A stretch of 64,000 bases of DNA. It comes from CAZFAP01 sp964516325. Lineage in GTDB: Bacteria > Auribacterota > JABMQX01. Location of the stretch: contig CAZFAP010000004.1 in the NCBI GenBank assembly GCA_964516325.1, forward strand, positions 9,917-73,916, read 5' to 3'. A program made the position numbers and the translations under genes. Positions 26,052-35,760 of this stretch are shown one piece after another (position 1 is the stretch's first letter; each line of letters starts with the position of its first letter). Under the pieces are notes generated by a model that made no database searches, had not been told where the DNA came from, and saw only the letters and a program-made list of their open reading frames with translations.

Positions 26052-28040
26052 ATGAGGGCGATTCGGACCGTTTTTGCAGTCGTATTCGTGACACTTCTCT
26101 GCAAGGAGCCTGGTGCCCAGGCCAGTCCGGTTATGGGAGTTGCTGGGAACGAACCCCAGTCCGGCCTTCTCCGGGTCGCGCCGACATTGCTGCCTGATTT
26201 GTTTATCTGGACGGACACCTGTAACGTTTACGTGCTCCGCGATGGGGACGCCGCGCTGCTCATTGACCTGGGCGATGGCAGCGTGCTCGAACACCTCGAA
26301 GAGGTCGGCGTGCGCCGGGTGGAATGGGTGTTGTTCACGCACCATCACCGTGAGCAGTGCCAGGGTTACCGAGCGCTGGAGAACCGGGGCGCAAAGGCCG
26401 CGGCGCCGGAAGCCGAACGCGCACTATTCGAGCAGCCGCTGAGTTTTCGCAAGATGAAGCCCTCGCTGGGCGACGCCTTCACGGTGCATGGCGCCAGTTA
26501 CGTCCGACCGCCCATCCAGCCCATTCGTCTCGATCAGACCTTCGGCAGCATGGACACCTTCACCTGGCATGGCCACGAGTTTCGCTGCGTGGCGACACGC
26601 GGAAACAGTCCCGGGAGCATGTCTTATCTGCTGCGGCGAGGCGACCAGTGGTTCGCCTTCAGCGGGGATGTGATGCTCGATGGAGCGCGCATGCACAACT
26701 GGTTCGATACGGAGTGGGATTACGGCTTTGCTTCCGGCATTTACGCTCTGCACAATTCCGCCGCACTCCTGGAGAGCTTTGATCCGGTGTTGCTCCTCCC
26801 GTCACATGGTCTCGCTATTTCCAACGCCAGGATGCAGTTGCGAGAATACTGCGAAAAGCTGCGTCGGCTCGAGAGACTGCTCGTTCGGGGCTATCCGGTG
26901 AACACATTCGCAGCCGGCGGGCAGGACACGGTGTCGCGGCCGACGGCGGTTGCGAACGTCTGGCAGGTCACGCCGCACCTATTCAAGTTCAAGGGACCCG
27001 ATTTCTGGCCGAACTTCGGGCTGATTCTATCGGAAAGCGGCCATGCCCTCGTGGTAGATTGCGGGTTGTTGGACCGGAGCTTCCTGGACCGGGCGCTGGA
27101 GGGATTGCGCGCGGAGTCCGGCCTCAAGGCGATTGATGCGGTGGTGATCACGCACATGCACGGAGACCATTTCCTCGAGGCGCCGTATCTGCGTGAGAAA
27201 TGGGGTGCGCGGGTCTGGGCGCTCGACCGGATGGCGGGCCCCTGCGAGCACCCGGAGCGCTACGACTACGCCGCCATGATTCCCGCATACCGGCATGGTT
27301 TTGACTCCATTCGTTTCGATCGCCTTTTTAAGTCGGGAGAGACCTTTGACTGGGAAGGCCACAGGTTCACCGTGGACTGGATGCCGGGGCAGACGGAGTT
27401 TGCGCTTTGCCTCCACGGTGTTATTGACGGGCGCAAGGTCGCCTTTACCGGGGACAACCTCTTCGCTGACCCGAAAGACCGCTCGCAGACAGGGCACGAA
27501 GCGGTGGTGGCGCGCAACAGCGCCATCCTTGAAGAGGGCTATATTTACAGCGCGGAATATTTGCGTCGCTTGAAGCCCGATTTGATCGTCGGGGGACACT
27601 CTTACGTCATGGACCGGCCCGCTAAGCTGGTCGAACGTTATCGGAAATGGGCTTATGAGATGCGGGCGGCTTTCCAGGCATTGAGTCCGGACACCGACTA
27701 TCGGTACTGGTTTGATCCGTATTGGGTCCGTGTCGAGCCTTATCGGATCACCGTTCGGGCGGGCCGGTCTGCTGAGGCCGTCGTGCACGCACGGAATTTT
27801 CGGGACCGCGTGCAGAAACATCGGATTGCTTTCCACGCTCCGCCCGGGCTTTCGGTCGAGCCGGGAGTGCTGGAAGGAGAAGTCCCCGCGGACACGACAT
27901 GGGAGGTACAGATTCAAATCCGAGCGGAGGGTAGTGCACCGAGCGGTGTGCAGGTTGTAGCTCTTGACGTAACGCTCGACGGACACCCCGCGTTCCGGCG
28001 GGGCGAGTGGTTTGACTGCATCGTGAACGTGGAGAGGTAG
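26052..28040 (+). CDS. Secreted tandem metallo-beta-lactamase-fold protein
   Basis: The 662-residue protein starts at ATG 26052 (site aaggagc) and has a signal peptide ending AQAS. Two metallo-beta-lactamase domains lie in tandem. The first (~40-290) has THHHREQCQG where HXHXDH is expected, so the last two ligands are E and Q and the metal site is doubtful; NSPGSMSYL and DVML follow. The second (~300-540) has an intact THMHGDHF, GQTEFAL, FTGDNLFAD and GGHSYV. A C-terminal beta-sandwich (~570-660; YRITVRAGRSAEAVV) resembles accessory or adhesion domains. It is probably a secreted hydrolase of an ester, sulfate or phosphate on the glycan target of the operon; the exact chemistry is not readable. 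It is 31 bases before the DUF1080 gene. Confidence 0.85.
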   Translation: MRAIRTVFAVVFVTLLCKEPGAQASPVMGVAGNEPQSGLLRVAPTLLPDLFIWTDTCNVYVLRDGDAALLIDLGDGSVLEHLEEVGVRRVEWVLFTHHHREQCQGYRALENRGAKAAAPEAERALFEQPLSFRKMKPSLGDAFTVHGASYVRPPIQPIRLDQTFGSMDTFTWHGHEFRCVATRGNSPGSMSYLLRRGDQWFAFSGDVMLDGARMHNWFDTEWDYGFASGIYALHNSAALLESFDPVLLLPSHGLAISNARMQLREYCEKLRRLERLLVRGYPVNTFAAGGQDTVSRPTAVANVWQVTPHLFKFKGPDFWPNFGLILSESGHALVVDCGLLDRSFLDRALEGLRAESGLKAIDAVVITHMHGDHFLEAPYLREKWGARVWALDRMAGPCEHPERYDYAAMIPAYRHGFDSIRFDRLFKSGETFDWEGHRFTVDWMPGQTEFALCLHGVIDGRKVAFTGDNLFADPKDRSQTGHEAVVARNSAILEEGYIYSAEYLRRLKPDLIVGGHSYVMDRPAKLVERYRKWAYEMRAAFQALSPDTDYRYWFDPYWVRVEPYRITVRAGRSAEAVVHARNFRDRVQKHRIAFHAPPGLSVEPGVLEGEVPADTTWEVQIQIRAEGSAPSGVQVVALDVTLDGHPAFRRGEWFDCIVNVER

Positions 28041-28071
28041 TCGTGATTTCAGATCGAGAGGAGGAACCGGT

Positions 28072-29412
28072 ATGAAAACGCTGTCTGTATTCGGACTGGT
28101 AATGGCCATTGGTTTTTCTTGTCTTCCCAGTGCTGGTGGAGGGGCGACAGTGGGTGTTCCCCAAGGCGAGAATCCCGCGCCTCCCCCCGGTTTCATTTCC
28201 CTTTTCAACGGAAAGGATTTGACCGGCTGGTATGGCATGGGCCATTTCGACCCCCGGAAACTCTGGGCGATGTCACCCGAGGAGCGCGCGACGAAACGCG
28301 AGGCGGATATGGCCGAATTCAAAGCCCACTGGCATGTCGAAAACGGCGAGCTGGTTAACGACGGGAACGGCCCCTACGCGACCACTGAAAAGGAATTCGG
28401 CGACATCGAGTTGCTGATTGACTACAAGACCGTCGCGATGGCCGACAGCGGAATTTACCTCCGCGCCACGCCGCAGGTGCAGATTTGGGATTACACGAAG
28501 GAAGGAGGCAAATGGGACATTGGCGCCGACAAAGGCTCCGGCGGCCTTTGGAACAACAGCGCCGGGGCACCGGGCAAAGACCCGCTCGTCCTGGCGGACA
28601 AGCCGTTCGGCGAGTGGAATCACTGCCGCATCCTGCAACTTGGCAGCCGCACAACGGTGTATCTGAACGACAAACTGGTCGTAGATAATGCCATCATGGA
28701 AAACTTCTGGGACCGCGCCGTACCTCTTTTTCCCAAGGGACCAATCCAGCTACAAACGCACGGCGGCGAAATCCGCTGGCGCAACATTTGTCTCCGTGAG
28801 GTCCCCGCTGAGGAAGCCAACCGCCTTCTCCGTGGCAAGGACGAAGGTCTCCAACCAATATTCAATGGCAAGGACTTCGACGGTTGGGCTGGGCCGATTG
28901 AAAACTACGAAGTCGTGGACGGCGCGATTGTCTGCAAGGAAAACAAAGGGGGCACCATCTATACCAAAGAAGAATACTCCGACTTCGTCGTGCGGCTCGA
29001 ATTCAAGCTCCCGGCCGGCGGGAATAACGGTCTGGCCATCCGTCACCCCGGGCAGGGCGACACAGCTTATGTGGGCATGTGCGAATTGCAGGTTCTCGAC
29101 GATACCACAACGAAATACGGGAAGCTCGATCCCCGGCAATGCCACGGGTCGGCCTATGGCATGGTGGCGGCGCACCGCGGCTATCTCCGTCCGGTGGGAG
29201 AATGGAATTACCAGGAGGTGACGGTCGTAGGTTCGACGATCAAGGTTGAGCTGAATGGTACCGTCATCCTCGACACGGACTTGAGCAAGGTCACCGAATA
29301 CATGGGGAACAGAGCACACCCCGGCAAGAGTCGCACGTCGGGCTATTTCGGCTTTGCCGGTCACAGCGATCCGGTTATGTTCCGCAACATAGCGATCAAG
29401 CGGCTGAAATGA
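28072..29412 (+). CDS. Secreted tandem DUF1080 (3-keto-disaccharide hydrolase family) protein
   Basis: The 446-residue protein starts at ATG 28072 behind gaggagg and has a signal peptide. Two DUF1080 concanavalin-like domains are visible: domain 1 (~40-245) begins FISLFNGKDLTGWYG and domain 2 (~260-446) begins QPIFNGKDFDGWAG. Both carry the hallmark pattern of FNGKDL.GW, W.VENGEL or YEVVDGAIVCKE, DFVVRLEFKLP, NNGLAIR or DSGIYLRA, and a final RNI motif. Most family members have one copy; PF06439 proteins are associated with hydrolysis of 3-keto-glycosides made by Gfo/Idh oxidoreductases. The double form may cleave a longer or branched substrate, or one copy may bind only. Confidence 0.92.
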   Translation: MKTLSVFGLVMAIGFSCLPSAGGGATVGVPQGENPAPPPGFISLFNGKDLTGWYGMGHFDPRKLWAMSPEERATKREADMAEFKAHWHVENGELVNDGNGPYATTEKEFGDIELLIDYKTVAMADSGIYLRATPQVQIWDYTKEGGKWDIGADKGSGGLWNNSAGAPGKDPLVLADKPFGEWNHCRILQLGSRTTVYLNDKLVVDNAIMENFWDRAVPLFPKGPIQLQTHGGEIRWRNICLREVPAEEANRLLRGKDEGLQPIFNGKDFDGWAGPIENYEVVDGAIVCKENKGGTIYTKEEYSDFVVRLEFKLPAGGNNGLAIRHPGQGDTAYVGMCELQVLDDTTTKYGKLDPRQCHGSAYGMVAAHRGYLRPVGEWNYQEVTVVGSTIKVELNGTVILDTDLSKVTEYMGNRAHPGKSRTSGYFGFAGHSDPVMFRNIAIKRLK

Positions 29413-29545
29413 GGACCGGGGCACCGACCGCTCCTCAGGTTAAGCTACCGAATGTCCTCGTAGCCCCGAATGAGGGGCTCGCGAAGGAATTCGTGGCAGG
29501 CTTCAGCGCCGAAATGAGGGTTCTCCAGTTATCGGGAGGGGTACG

Positions 29546-32458
29546 ATGCGTTCACGAGAAACCGTGTCTCAAAACGGACTTGGCCCTTTTAGCGTGAAGA
29601 GATTCCCGGCGACATGTTGTCTGGCAGTCTTCCTATTTTCCGTCGCTTGCAGCGAGGGCCAGCCAACCATGACGGAGGTGAATGTCAGGATTGACGGAGC
29701 GCAGCAGTTTCAGCGCATTGATGGCTTTGGCGTCAACGCGAATTCGGCGAGTTGGAATGGTCAGGAGTTGAAACCAGCGATAGACTTATTGACCAATACG
29801 CTTCGGGCGACGATCTGGCGCGTGGTCGTCGAAACGGAACGGGATTGGGAGGACAAAAACGACGACGGGAATCCGTTCGTTTTCAACTGGACGTATTACC
29901 GCTCGATATACGAAAAGCCCAAGTTTCAAAAGGTCTGGGACCTGATCGCCTATCTCAATCATAATGGCATGACGGACGGCGTCATGATCAATTTAATGGG
30001 GCGTCTTCCTGCATGGATGGGGCGAGAGGTCATCAAAGAGGACAAAGAGGACGAGTGGGTGGAGATGGTCGTGTCCCTTCTGTACTATGCGAGGAATGTC
30101 CGCCACCTCAAGTTTGGCATTTTCGCCCCCATGAATGAGCCAAACATCAGGAATGAAGGCCCAACGGTTTCGCCCCAGCAATACGTGCGTGTTCTCAAGA
30201 AATTGATCCAACGCTTGGACGCGGTTGGTCTGGACAACATTCGCATCGTCGCTCCGGACGTGGCGGGGATGGGTTCGGGGTTGAATGACTACATGCCCAA
30301 GATGATGGCGGACGCCGCAATCATGTCCAGGGTGGCTCATTTCGGTTTGCACAGCTATTCGGGTCAAGATACCGACGCGGAGAAGGTCATCAAGAATTCT
30401 CCCTACGCGGACCGCGGTTTCTGGATGACGGAATGGAACGCCTGGCGCAACGGGCTGGACAATGGACAACTCGGCGTCTATGACTATCAGTTTGCGAGCG
30501 AGTGCGTTCGATACCTCTTGCAGCACCTGGAGGGCGGCGCGACTGCGGCTCTTGTCTGGGAAGCCTACGACAGCGTCTATGAGCATCCGCCGAGCACCTG
30601 GAGTCTTTGGGGCACACTGGGCTTCGATCAGAGCACCCGCACCTACTCGCCTCGAAAGCATTTTTATGCCATCGCCCAGGTTTCGAAATTCGTCCCGCCC
30701 GGCTCACGGCGGATTGGGGTGTCCGGTTCGACTCAGCAATTTACCGTGTTGGCGTTCCACGACAAGGTTTCTGGGAAATTAGCGATTGTTGGCGAGAGCC
30801 GGCGCGGAACCGACATGCGGCTGAAAGGGGAGCTGCTTAACCTCCCAAACGTATCGGAGCTGGAGGTCTATTACACCAGCAGCCTGGCGGACCTTCAGAA
30901 AGGCGATGATGTTACGGTGCAATCGGACGCATTCTCCGTCGTGATTCCGGCGGAGTGCATTTTCACCCTCGCTGGCGCCGGCTCCCCCGGTGTCGCGGCA
31001 CCGGTGTTTGACCCCAACAGCGGGACGTACCCCCAGGGGCAATGCGTCGCTATTACCTGTGCCACTCCTGGCGCTGCCATTCGCTACACGGCCGACGGAA
31101 GTGAGCCGACTGAATCGTCCTCGTTGTACGAGGTCCCGTTAAGGTTGGGCAGGACAACGGCCATCAGGGCGCGCGCTTTCAAGAACGACGGTGTGGAGAG
31201 TGACATAGCATCCGCTACATACACCCTCTGGGTGAATCCAGAAGCCCCGGGCTGGTACGCCGGAGATATGCACGTGCATCGAAGCGGCGGCGGGCCGCCC
31301 ATCCCGGTCTCAGCGATCTATGAGGGGATGAGCGAAAACGATGTCGCGGTGGTATCGTTGCTCGCCGATATGGGAAACGGGGAAGTCAAAGACCCAGCGG
31401 AAGACCTTCCTCGTGTCAACGGATCGGACGATCCGGTTTCCGAGCCCGGACGCCTTGTGCACTGGGACGCGGAATGGCATTACGACCCGGTGGGATGGAC
31501 GGTTGAACACAAAGTGATTGGGGGGCACGTCATCGCTTTGGGTCTCACGCATGCTCGTACGATTCCTGCCGAATATACCTATCCGATTTTTGACTGGGCG
31601 AGGAAACAAAATGCGGTAACCGGTCTTGCACATCTTCAGTACCTCGAGGAAGGCGTTCCCCAAGACCTGGACGGGTGTGCGCCGCTGGAATATCCCGTGG
31701 AGGCAGCCCTGGGCGCTTGCGATTTTGTGTCGGAGGATGTGGATGGGAACGAGCACGCGATACACGCTTACTATCGCTTGTTGAATTGCGGCTTCCGCCC
31801 TGGATTAGCCGCGGGCACGGACTATTCATTCAATTTCGGCAGACCCATTGGCGATCTTCTGACATACGTTCGCGTTCAGGGAGACCTCACCTATCGGAAA
31901 TGGATCGAGGGCATTGCGAGAGGAAGAACTATCATCTCCCGAAATGGACACAATGAGTTTCTGGAGTTGAAGGCAAGCGGCAACGCTTTTCCCGGCGACG
32001 AGACAAAGCTGACGGGCGGTGGGACTGTCGAAGTCAACGTCAAGTGGACGGCAAGGCGAAATCTGACGGGAACGATTGAGCTGGTTGCCAACGGATCGGT
32101 CGTTGCTCTGAAACAAGCCTCGGTGACGCCGGATTCTCCCGCGGTTCTAAGTACGACTGTGAGTTTTTCGAGGAGCGGATGGCTTTGCGCCCGGCGGATG
32201 GGCCGTGATGGGCATCAAGCGCATACCGCGGCTGTCTTTGCAATCGTTGATGATGCCCCGATCCGCGCGAGCGCGGATGACGCGAATTTCTTCCTGAAGT
32301 GGATTGACAACTTGCTGGAAAAGACGTCTCCTGGCGGAGCGTGGAGCCGATATTTCCCGCACGACCGGGAAGCCGCCCACAAGCGTTATCGAAAGGCGCG
32401 AGAGATATTTGAGAGAATTGCCACAGAGGCGCAGGAATTGGCCAAAACGAGCCGATAG
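29546..32458 (+). CDS. GH30-like glycosidase fused to CHB_HEX-like and PHP/CehA-like metallohydrolase domains
   Basis: The 970-residue protein starts at ATG 29546 behind gggaggg. The leader ends FLFSVACSEGQ, so Cys35 may be lipidated. Residues ~45-480 resemble clan-A GH30: QRIDGFGVNANSASW, acid/base Glu198 in APMNEPN, nucleophile Glu296 in WMTEWN, then a beta domain. Residues ~485-562 are a chitobiase C-terminal-like domain (PVFDPNSGTY ... IRYTADGSEPT). Residues ~570-860 form a PHP-type CehA/McbA-like metallohydrolase: GDMHVHRSGGG with His576/His578, VSLLADMGN, GLTHARTI, GLAHLQY and AGTDYSF. The C-terminus is helical. One secreted chain thus combines a glycosidase with a metal-dependent esterase or phosphatase; substrate coupling is an inference. 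Confidence 0.85.
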   Translation: MRSRETVSQNGLGPFSVKRFPATCCLAVFLFSVACSEGQPTMTEVNVRIDGAQQFQRIDGFGVNANSASWNGQELKPAIDLLTNTLRATIWRVVVETERDWEDKNDDGNPFVFNWTYYRSIYEKPKFQKVWDLIAYLNHNGMTDGVMINLMGRLPAWMGREVIKEDKEDEWVEMVVSLLYYARNVRHLKFGIFAPMNEPNIRNEGPTVSPQQYVRVLKKLIQRLDAVGLDNIRIVAPDVAGMGSGLNDYMPKMMADAAIMSRVAHFGLHSYSGQDTDAEKVIKNSPYADRGFWMTEWNAWRNGLDNGQLGVYDYQFASECVRYLLQHLEGGATAALVWEAYDSVYEHPPSTWSLWGTLGFDQSTRTYSPRKHFYAIAQVSKFVPPGSRRIGVSGSTQQFTVLAFHDKVSGKLAIVGESRRGTDMRLKGELLNLPNVSELEVYYTSSLADLQKGDDVTVQSDAFSVVIPAECIFTLAGAGSPGVAAPVFDPNSGTYPQGQCVAITCATPGAAIRYTADGSEPTESSSLYEVPLRLGRTTAIRARAFKNDGVESDIASATYTLWVNPEAPGWYAGDMHVHRSGGGPPIPVSAIYEGMSENDVAVVSLLADMGNGEVKDPAEDLPRVNGSDDPVSEPGRLVHWDAEWHYDPVGWTVEHKVIGGHVIALGLTHARTIPAEYTYPIFDWARKQNAVTGLAHLQYLEEGVPQDLDGCAPLEYPVEAALGACDFVSEDVDGNEHAIHAYYRLLNCGFRPGLAAGTDYSFNFGRPIGDLLTYVRVQGDLTYRKWIEGIARGRTIISRNGHNEFLELKASGNAFPGDETKLTGGGTVEVNVKWTARRNLTGTIELVANGSVVALKQASVTPDSPAVLSTTVSFSRSGWLCARRMGRDGHQAHTAAVFAIVDDAPIRASADDANFFLKWIDNLLEKTSPGGAWSRYFPHDREAAHKRYRKAREIFERIATEAQELAKTSR

Positions 32459-32556
32459 GCGTCCTCTGAAAAACCGGCAGATTCCTGGAACACCCCTCTG
32501 AGCGGCGGAAAGTCGTTTTGGCAGTGACTCTGAACAAAGTTCCGAGGGAAAAACAC

Positions 32557-35500
32557 ATGAACAGATTCTCGTCGAGGTTGCGCTGGACGTCGTCCACTTT
32601 GAGCATCGTGGCTGCGACGGTTGTTTCCGTGGCGCAGCTCTGTCCCGCGGAGGAGAATCTCGCCCTGGTCGGGCGTGATGGAACCGCGCGAAATTGGGAA
32701 CCGGGAGTCCCGACCATCTGCGGGCAGGAGCCGGACAAGGCGAATGACGGCAGTTTTCATACGTACTGGATGGTCCGCGCCGAGAGCCTCCCCGCCGATT
32801 TGGGTGTCGAGTGGGCTGAGGCGCGGCGCATCGCCAGCGTCATTGTCCGTTACTTCGACGGGCGGATGGTTCGCGGGCCGGCGGTCGCCCGCACCCAGCA
32901 ATGGGCGCGGCTGCAATGTTGGCAGAACTCGGAGTGGAACGACCTCGACGCCGAAGTGTTGGGACAAGAAACTTCTGTGGTCCGATACGTCTTCTTGCCC
33001 GTTACGACCTCTCGAATCAGGCTTCTTTTCACGGAGCCGCCGGACCCGGAAGCTCGCCGCTCGCCGGACAGACTGGGCATTTATGTCTGCGAGCTGGAGG
33101 CGTTCGAGGACGTTCCGTTTCAGTGGGTCAGTTCTCCGAACAGACTGACGGGTGCGGCGCGACGGGGACCGCCCTACAATGAGCCGCCCACCGGCGACTG
33201 CGGGCTGGATGTGGTAGGTGCCTTGATCATCGAGCCAAAGCAAACGCGCATCTTCACGGATACGCTCACGCCGACCTTGATTGTCTCCGAAAGCCGCTGG
33301 GCAAATGAACCGTGTCTCGTCGAGCAGCCCGATCCGAACACGTGCAGGCTGAGGAATGGTTTCGTTCAACTTGAGCTCTCGACGTCGGCGGTGCTCAAGG
33401 AGACAAGCGTGGTCAACCGTGTTACGGGTGACGCGGTTTCGACGCCGGGTTCCCGGTTATTCCTGATTCGCACGGATGATCGAGAACTGACGTCTGCCGA
33501 CTTCAAGCTTCGTCGGATGGACGCTGCCGGTTCCGACGATCAGTGCTGCCGCGTGCGATTTGAACTGACCTCTGAGAACCTCGATGCTGCAATCCACTAC
33601 GAACTGCGACGCCAGGACCATTTCTATCACAAGTGGCTGACGCTCTCGAATAAGGCGGGTTCGGACCTGCTCGTCCGAGACGTGGTTGTTTCATCGCTCG
33701 GACTTCCCCGCCCGGTGGGCCTGATGGCGGGAGCAGAACTGACCTACCCCGTTTCGACTCTGGAAAAGGGCGGTTTCTTCTCCTGCCTCGAAACGGTCTA
33801 TTGGGAGCATCGCGGCGATACGCTCGTCTATTTCCCCGCAGCCGCCGTCAAGCCGGGGCAGACCTTTGAGTCGGAGAGGGCGGTAGTCGGCGTGTTCAAG
33901 AAGCGAGGGGAGACCGTAGCAGGTTGGGACCGCGGCGTTCGCGAGTGGGTCGTGGAATACCACGCACAGGTTTCACCGCTGCCAGAAGCATGGCCCGACG
34001 TTTATTGTGAAGCCTGGTCCGCCAAGTTCGGGATCAGGGAAATTCGTGAACGTCCCGAATGGTCGGAGCGCTTCATGGCGACAGCTCAGAAGCTCGGGAT
34101 TCGCTACATGGACCTGTTTGAACCCACGCATGAGGCAGCGGCGATGCCCGCGGAGTGGGTCAAGCGGGCCGTGGACCTCGCCCAACGCCATGCCATCGGT
34201 ACCGGTTTCTGGACGGATTTTGGGTCCGGCGGCGACTTCTATGGAGGTCTCGGCGTGAATTTGGGACCGCACCGCTGCAAGCTCTCTCCGGAAGCGGAAG
34301 CCTATTTCAAGAGGATGGTTGAATTAACGCGCGCGCACCAGTTCAAGGCTTTGCACTGGGGAGACTTTTTGGCTGTCTGGCCATGTTCTGAAGCGGGGCA
34401 TGGCCATTTGCCCGGCAAATACTCAATCTATGCGCAGGGTCAACGGATGCTGCGATTTCGTCAGGAGCTAAAGGAGGCGAGCCCGGGAATCATGCTGGGC
34501 GCCGACGGCGGATTCACAAATCCTCAGTATGTTCGACACGAAGACAGCCGCGCGCACGGAATATTCTATGGCGGCATTGACGGCGACCACTGGTCCTGCG
34601 TTGAGCCAGACATTCATCTCGATCGCCTTTATGCCGGGATGAATCGTGCCTGGGTTGTCGGGGGTTATTGGGTCTTTCTGCGGCCGTGGTTCCGAATGAT
34701 TAACTGTGTCAATCATTTTGGACAGGAGACGCATCGCCACGACCGGGCGGGCTTCCGCTATGGGATGCTAAGCGCCATCGCGATGGCAGCTCAGGTGACT
34801 TTCAACGATGTTCCCGTTGACATGCCGGAAAGTGAAATCGAATTTGCCCGTCGCTGGTTGTCCTGGGCGAGAGAGAATAAGGATTACCTGAGGCAAGGCG
34901 ACAAGCTCTTCGACAGGTCGCTGCACTTCGCCGACGTCTGGCAGGGGAATGCGGAAGCCTTGTCGGGATTCGCTCATATTCGAAAGGACCGGGGACATGT
35001 GTTCTTGCTCAATCCCTCACCCGTCGAGCAAATCGCTGACCTGACTCTGTCGCTGGACGTGTCCGCGTCGGAACGACTGACGGTGGAGGAAGTCTATCCC
35101 GGCGGCATGACGCTGCAAGGTCCCGCCGATGGCATGTATCTGAACGGTGAGAAGCTTCGTGTTACGGTCCCTGCGAAACAAGTTCGCATTCTTTGGATTG
35201 CTCCTGCCTCCAGCAGCGGAAGGAGTGCACCGGTTCAACCGGAAAATGCGCGCGTTGCCGAATATAGGCGGTACGTCGGGAAATGGGAAATCACAGAGAA
35301 AACGTCCGAATTCGCGAGACTCCGCGCTCGATTCACGTTTCCAAACGGCGGAGAACGTTTCTTGTCCCCCGCGGTTCCGGAGTCCGCCTGGTCGGAGGAG
35401 CCGTGGGCTTACGACAAGGCTTACATGGTGTTTCTGCTGAAGGATGAGTTGGAAGAATTGAACAACAATTGGGTGTCCGACCACCTCTCCGTTCCCGGAG

Positions 35501-35724
35501 CCTCCGGTGGCCGGCTGACAGTCACGTTGAATGGCGTCTCAAAGACCGCCCGTCCATTCAAGACGAAGCGTTTCCAGAGAGGCGGCGTGACCCGCTGCTT
35601 CTTCGCGGACCTCGGCGAAGAGGTGAAACTCGATCAATCGAACGCGGTTGAGGTCGTGCTCCCAATCCAGAGCGGTCTCGTTTTTTCCGGCGCGTACATA
35701 GACTTGCCCGATCAAATGCCCTGA
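32557..35724 (+). CDS. Large secreted multidomain glycoside-hydrolase-like protein
   Basis: The 1055-residue protein starts at ATG 32557 (site gaggga); an upstream in-frame ATG at 32518 lacks one. It has a signal peptide ending CPAEE. Residues ~35-200 look like an F5/8 type C (galactose-binding) domain: NLALVGRDGTARNWEPG, DKANDGSFHTYW, SVIVRYFDG and SRIRLLFTEPP. Residues ~240-470 are a beta supersandwich; ~480-800 are a TIM-like barrel (GIRYMDLFEPTHEAAAMP, GFWTDFGSGGDFYGG, FKALHWGDFLAVWPCSEAG, LGADGGFTNPQYVRHED, HGIFYGGIDGDHWS), with several Asp/Glu that could be catalytic. A C-terminal beta domain (~930-1055) follows. The overall build is like GH36/GH97-type enzymes, but I cannot name the family. 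It lies in the operon, 36 bases before the next gene. Confidence 0.75.
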   Translation: MNRFSSRLRWTSSTLSIVAATVVSVAQLCPAEENLALVGRDGTARNWEPGVPTICGQEPDKANDGSFHTYWMVRAESLPADLGVEWAEARRIASVIVRYFDGRMVRGPAVARTQQWARLQCWQNSEWNDLDAEVLGQETSVVRYVFLPVTTSRIRLLFTEPPDPEARRSPDRLGIYVCELEAFEDVPFQWVSSPNRLTGAARRGPPYNEPPTGDCGLDVVGALIIEPKQTRIFTDTLTPTLIVSESRWANEPCLVEQPDPNTCRLRNGFVQLELSTSAVLKETSVVNRVTGDAVSTPGSRLFLIRTDDRELTSADFKLRRMDAAGSDDQCCRVRFELTSENLDAAIHYELRRQDHFYHKWLTLSNKAGSDLLVRDVVVSSLGLPRPVGLMAGAELTYPVSTLEKGGFFSCLETVYWEHRGDTLVYFPAAAVKPGQTFESERAVVGVFKKRGETVAGWDRGVREWVVEYHAQVSPLPEAWPDVYCEAWSAKFGIREIRERPEWSERFMATAQKLGIRYMDLFEPTHEAAAMPAEWVKRAVDLAQRHAIGTGFWTDFGSGGDFYGGLGVNLGPHRCKLSPEAEAYFKRMVELTRAHQFKALHWGDFLAVWPCSEAGHGHLPGKYSIYAQGQRMLRFRQELKEASPGIMLGADGGFTNPQYVRHEDSRAHGIFYGGIDGDHWSCVEPDIHLDRLYAGMNRAWVVGGYWVFLRPWFRMINCVNHFGQETHRHDRAGFRYGMLSAIAMAAQVTFNDVPVDMPESEIEFARRWLSWARENKDYLRQGDKLFDRSLHFADVWQGNAEALSGFAHIRKDRGHVFLLNPSPVEQIADLTLSLDVSASERLTVEEVYPGGMTLQGPADGMYLNGEKLRVTVPAKQVRILWIAPASSSGRSAPVQPENARVAEYRRYVGKWEITEKTSEFARLRARFTFPNGGERFLSPAVPESAWSEEPWAYDKAYMVFLLKDELEELNNNWVSDHLSVPGASGGRLTVTLNGVSKTARPFKTKRFQRGGVTRCFFADLGEEVKLDQSNAVEVVLPIQSGLVFSGAYIDLPDQMP

Positions 35725-35760
35725 CACGCGGCAACCAAGAACTCCGAAGAGGTGGGTCCC

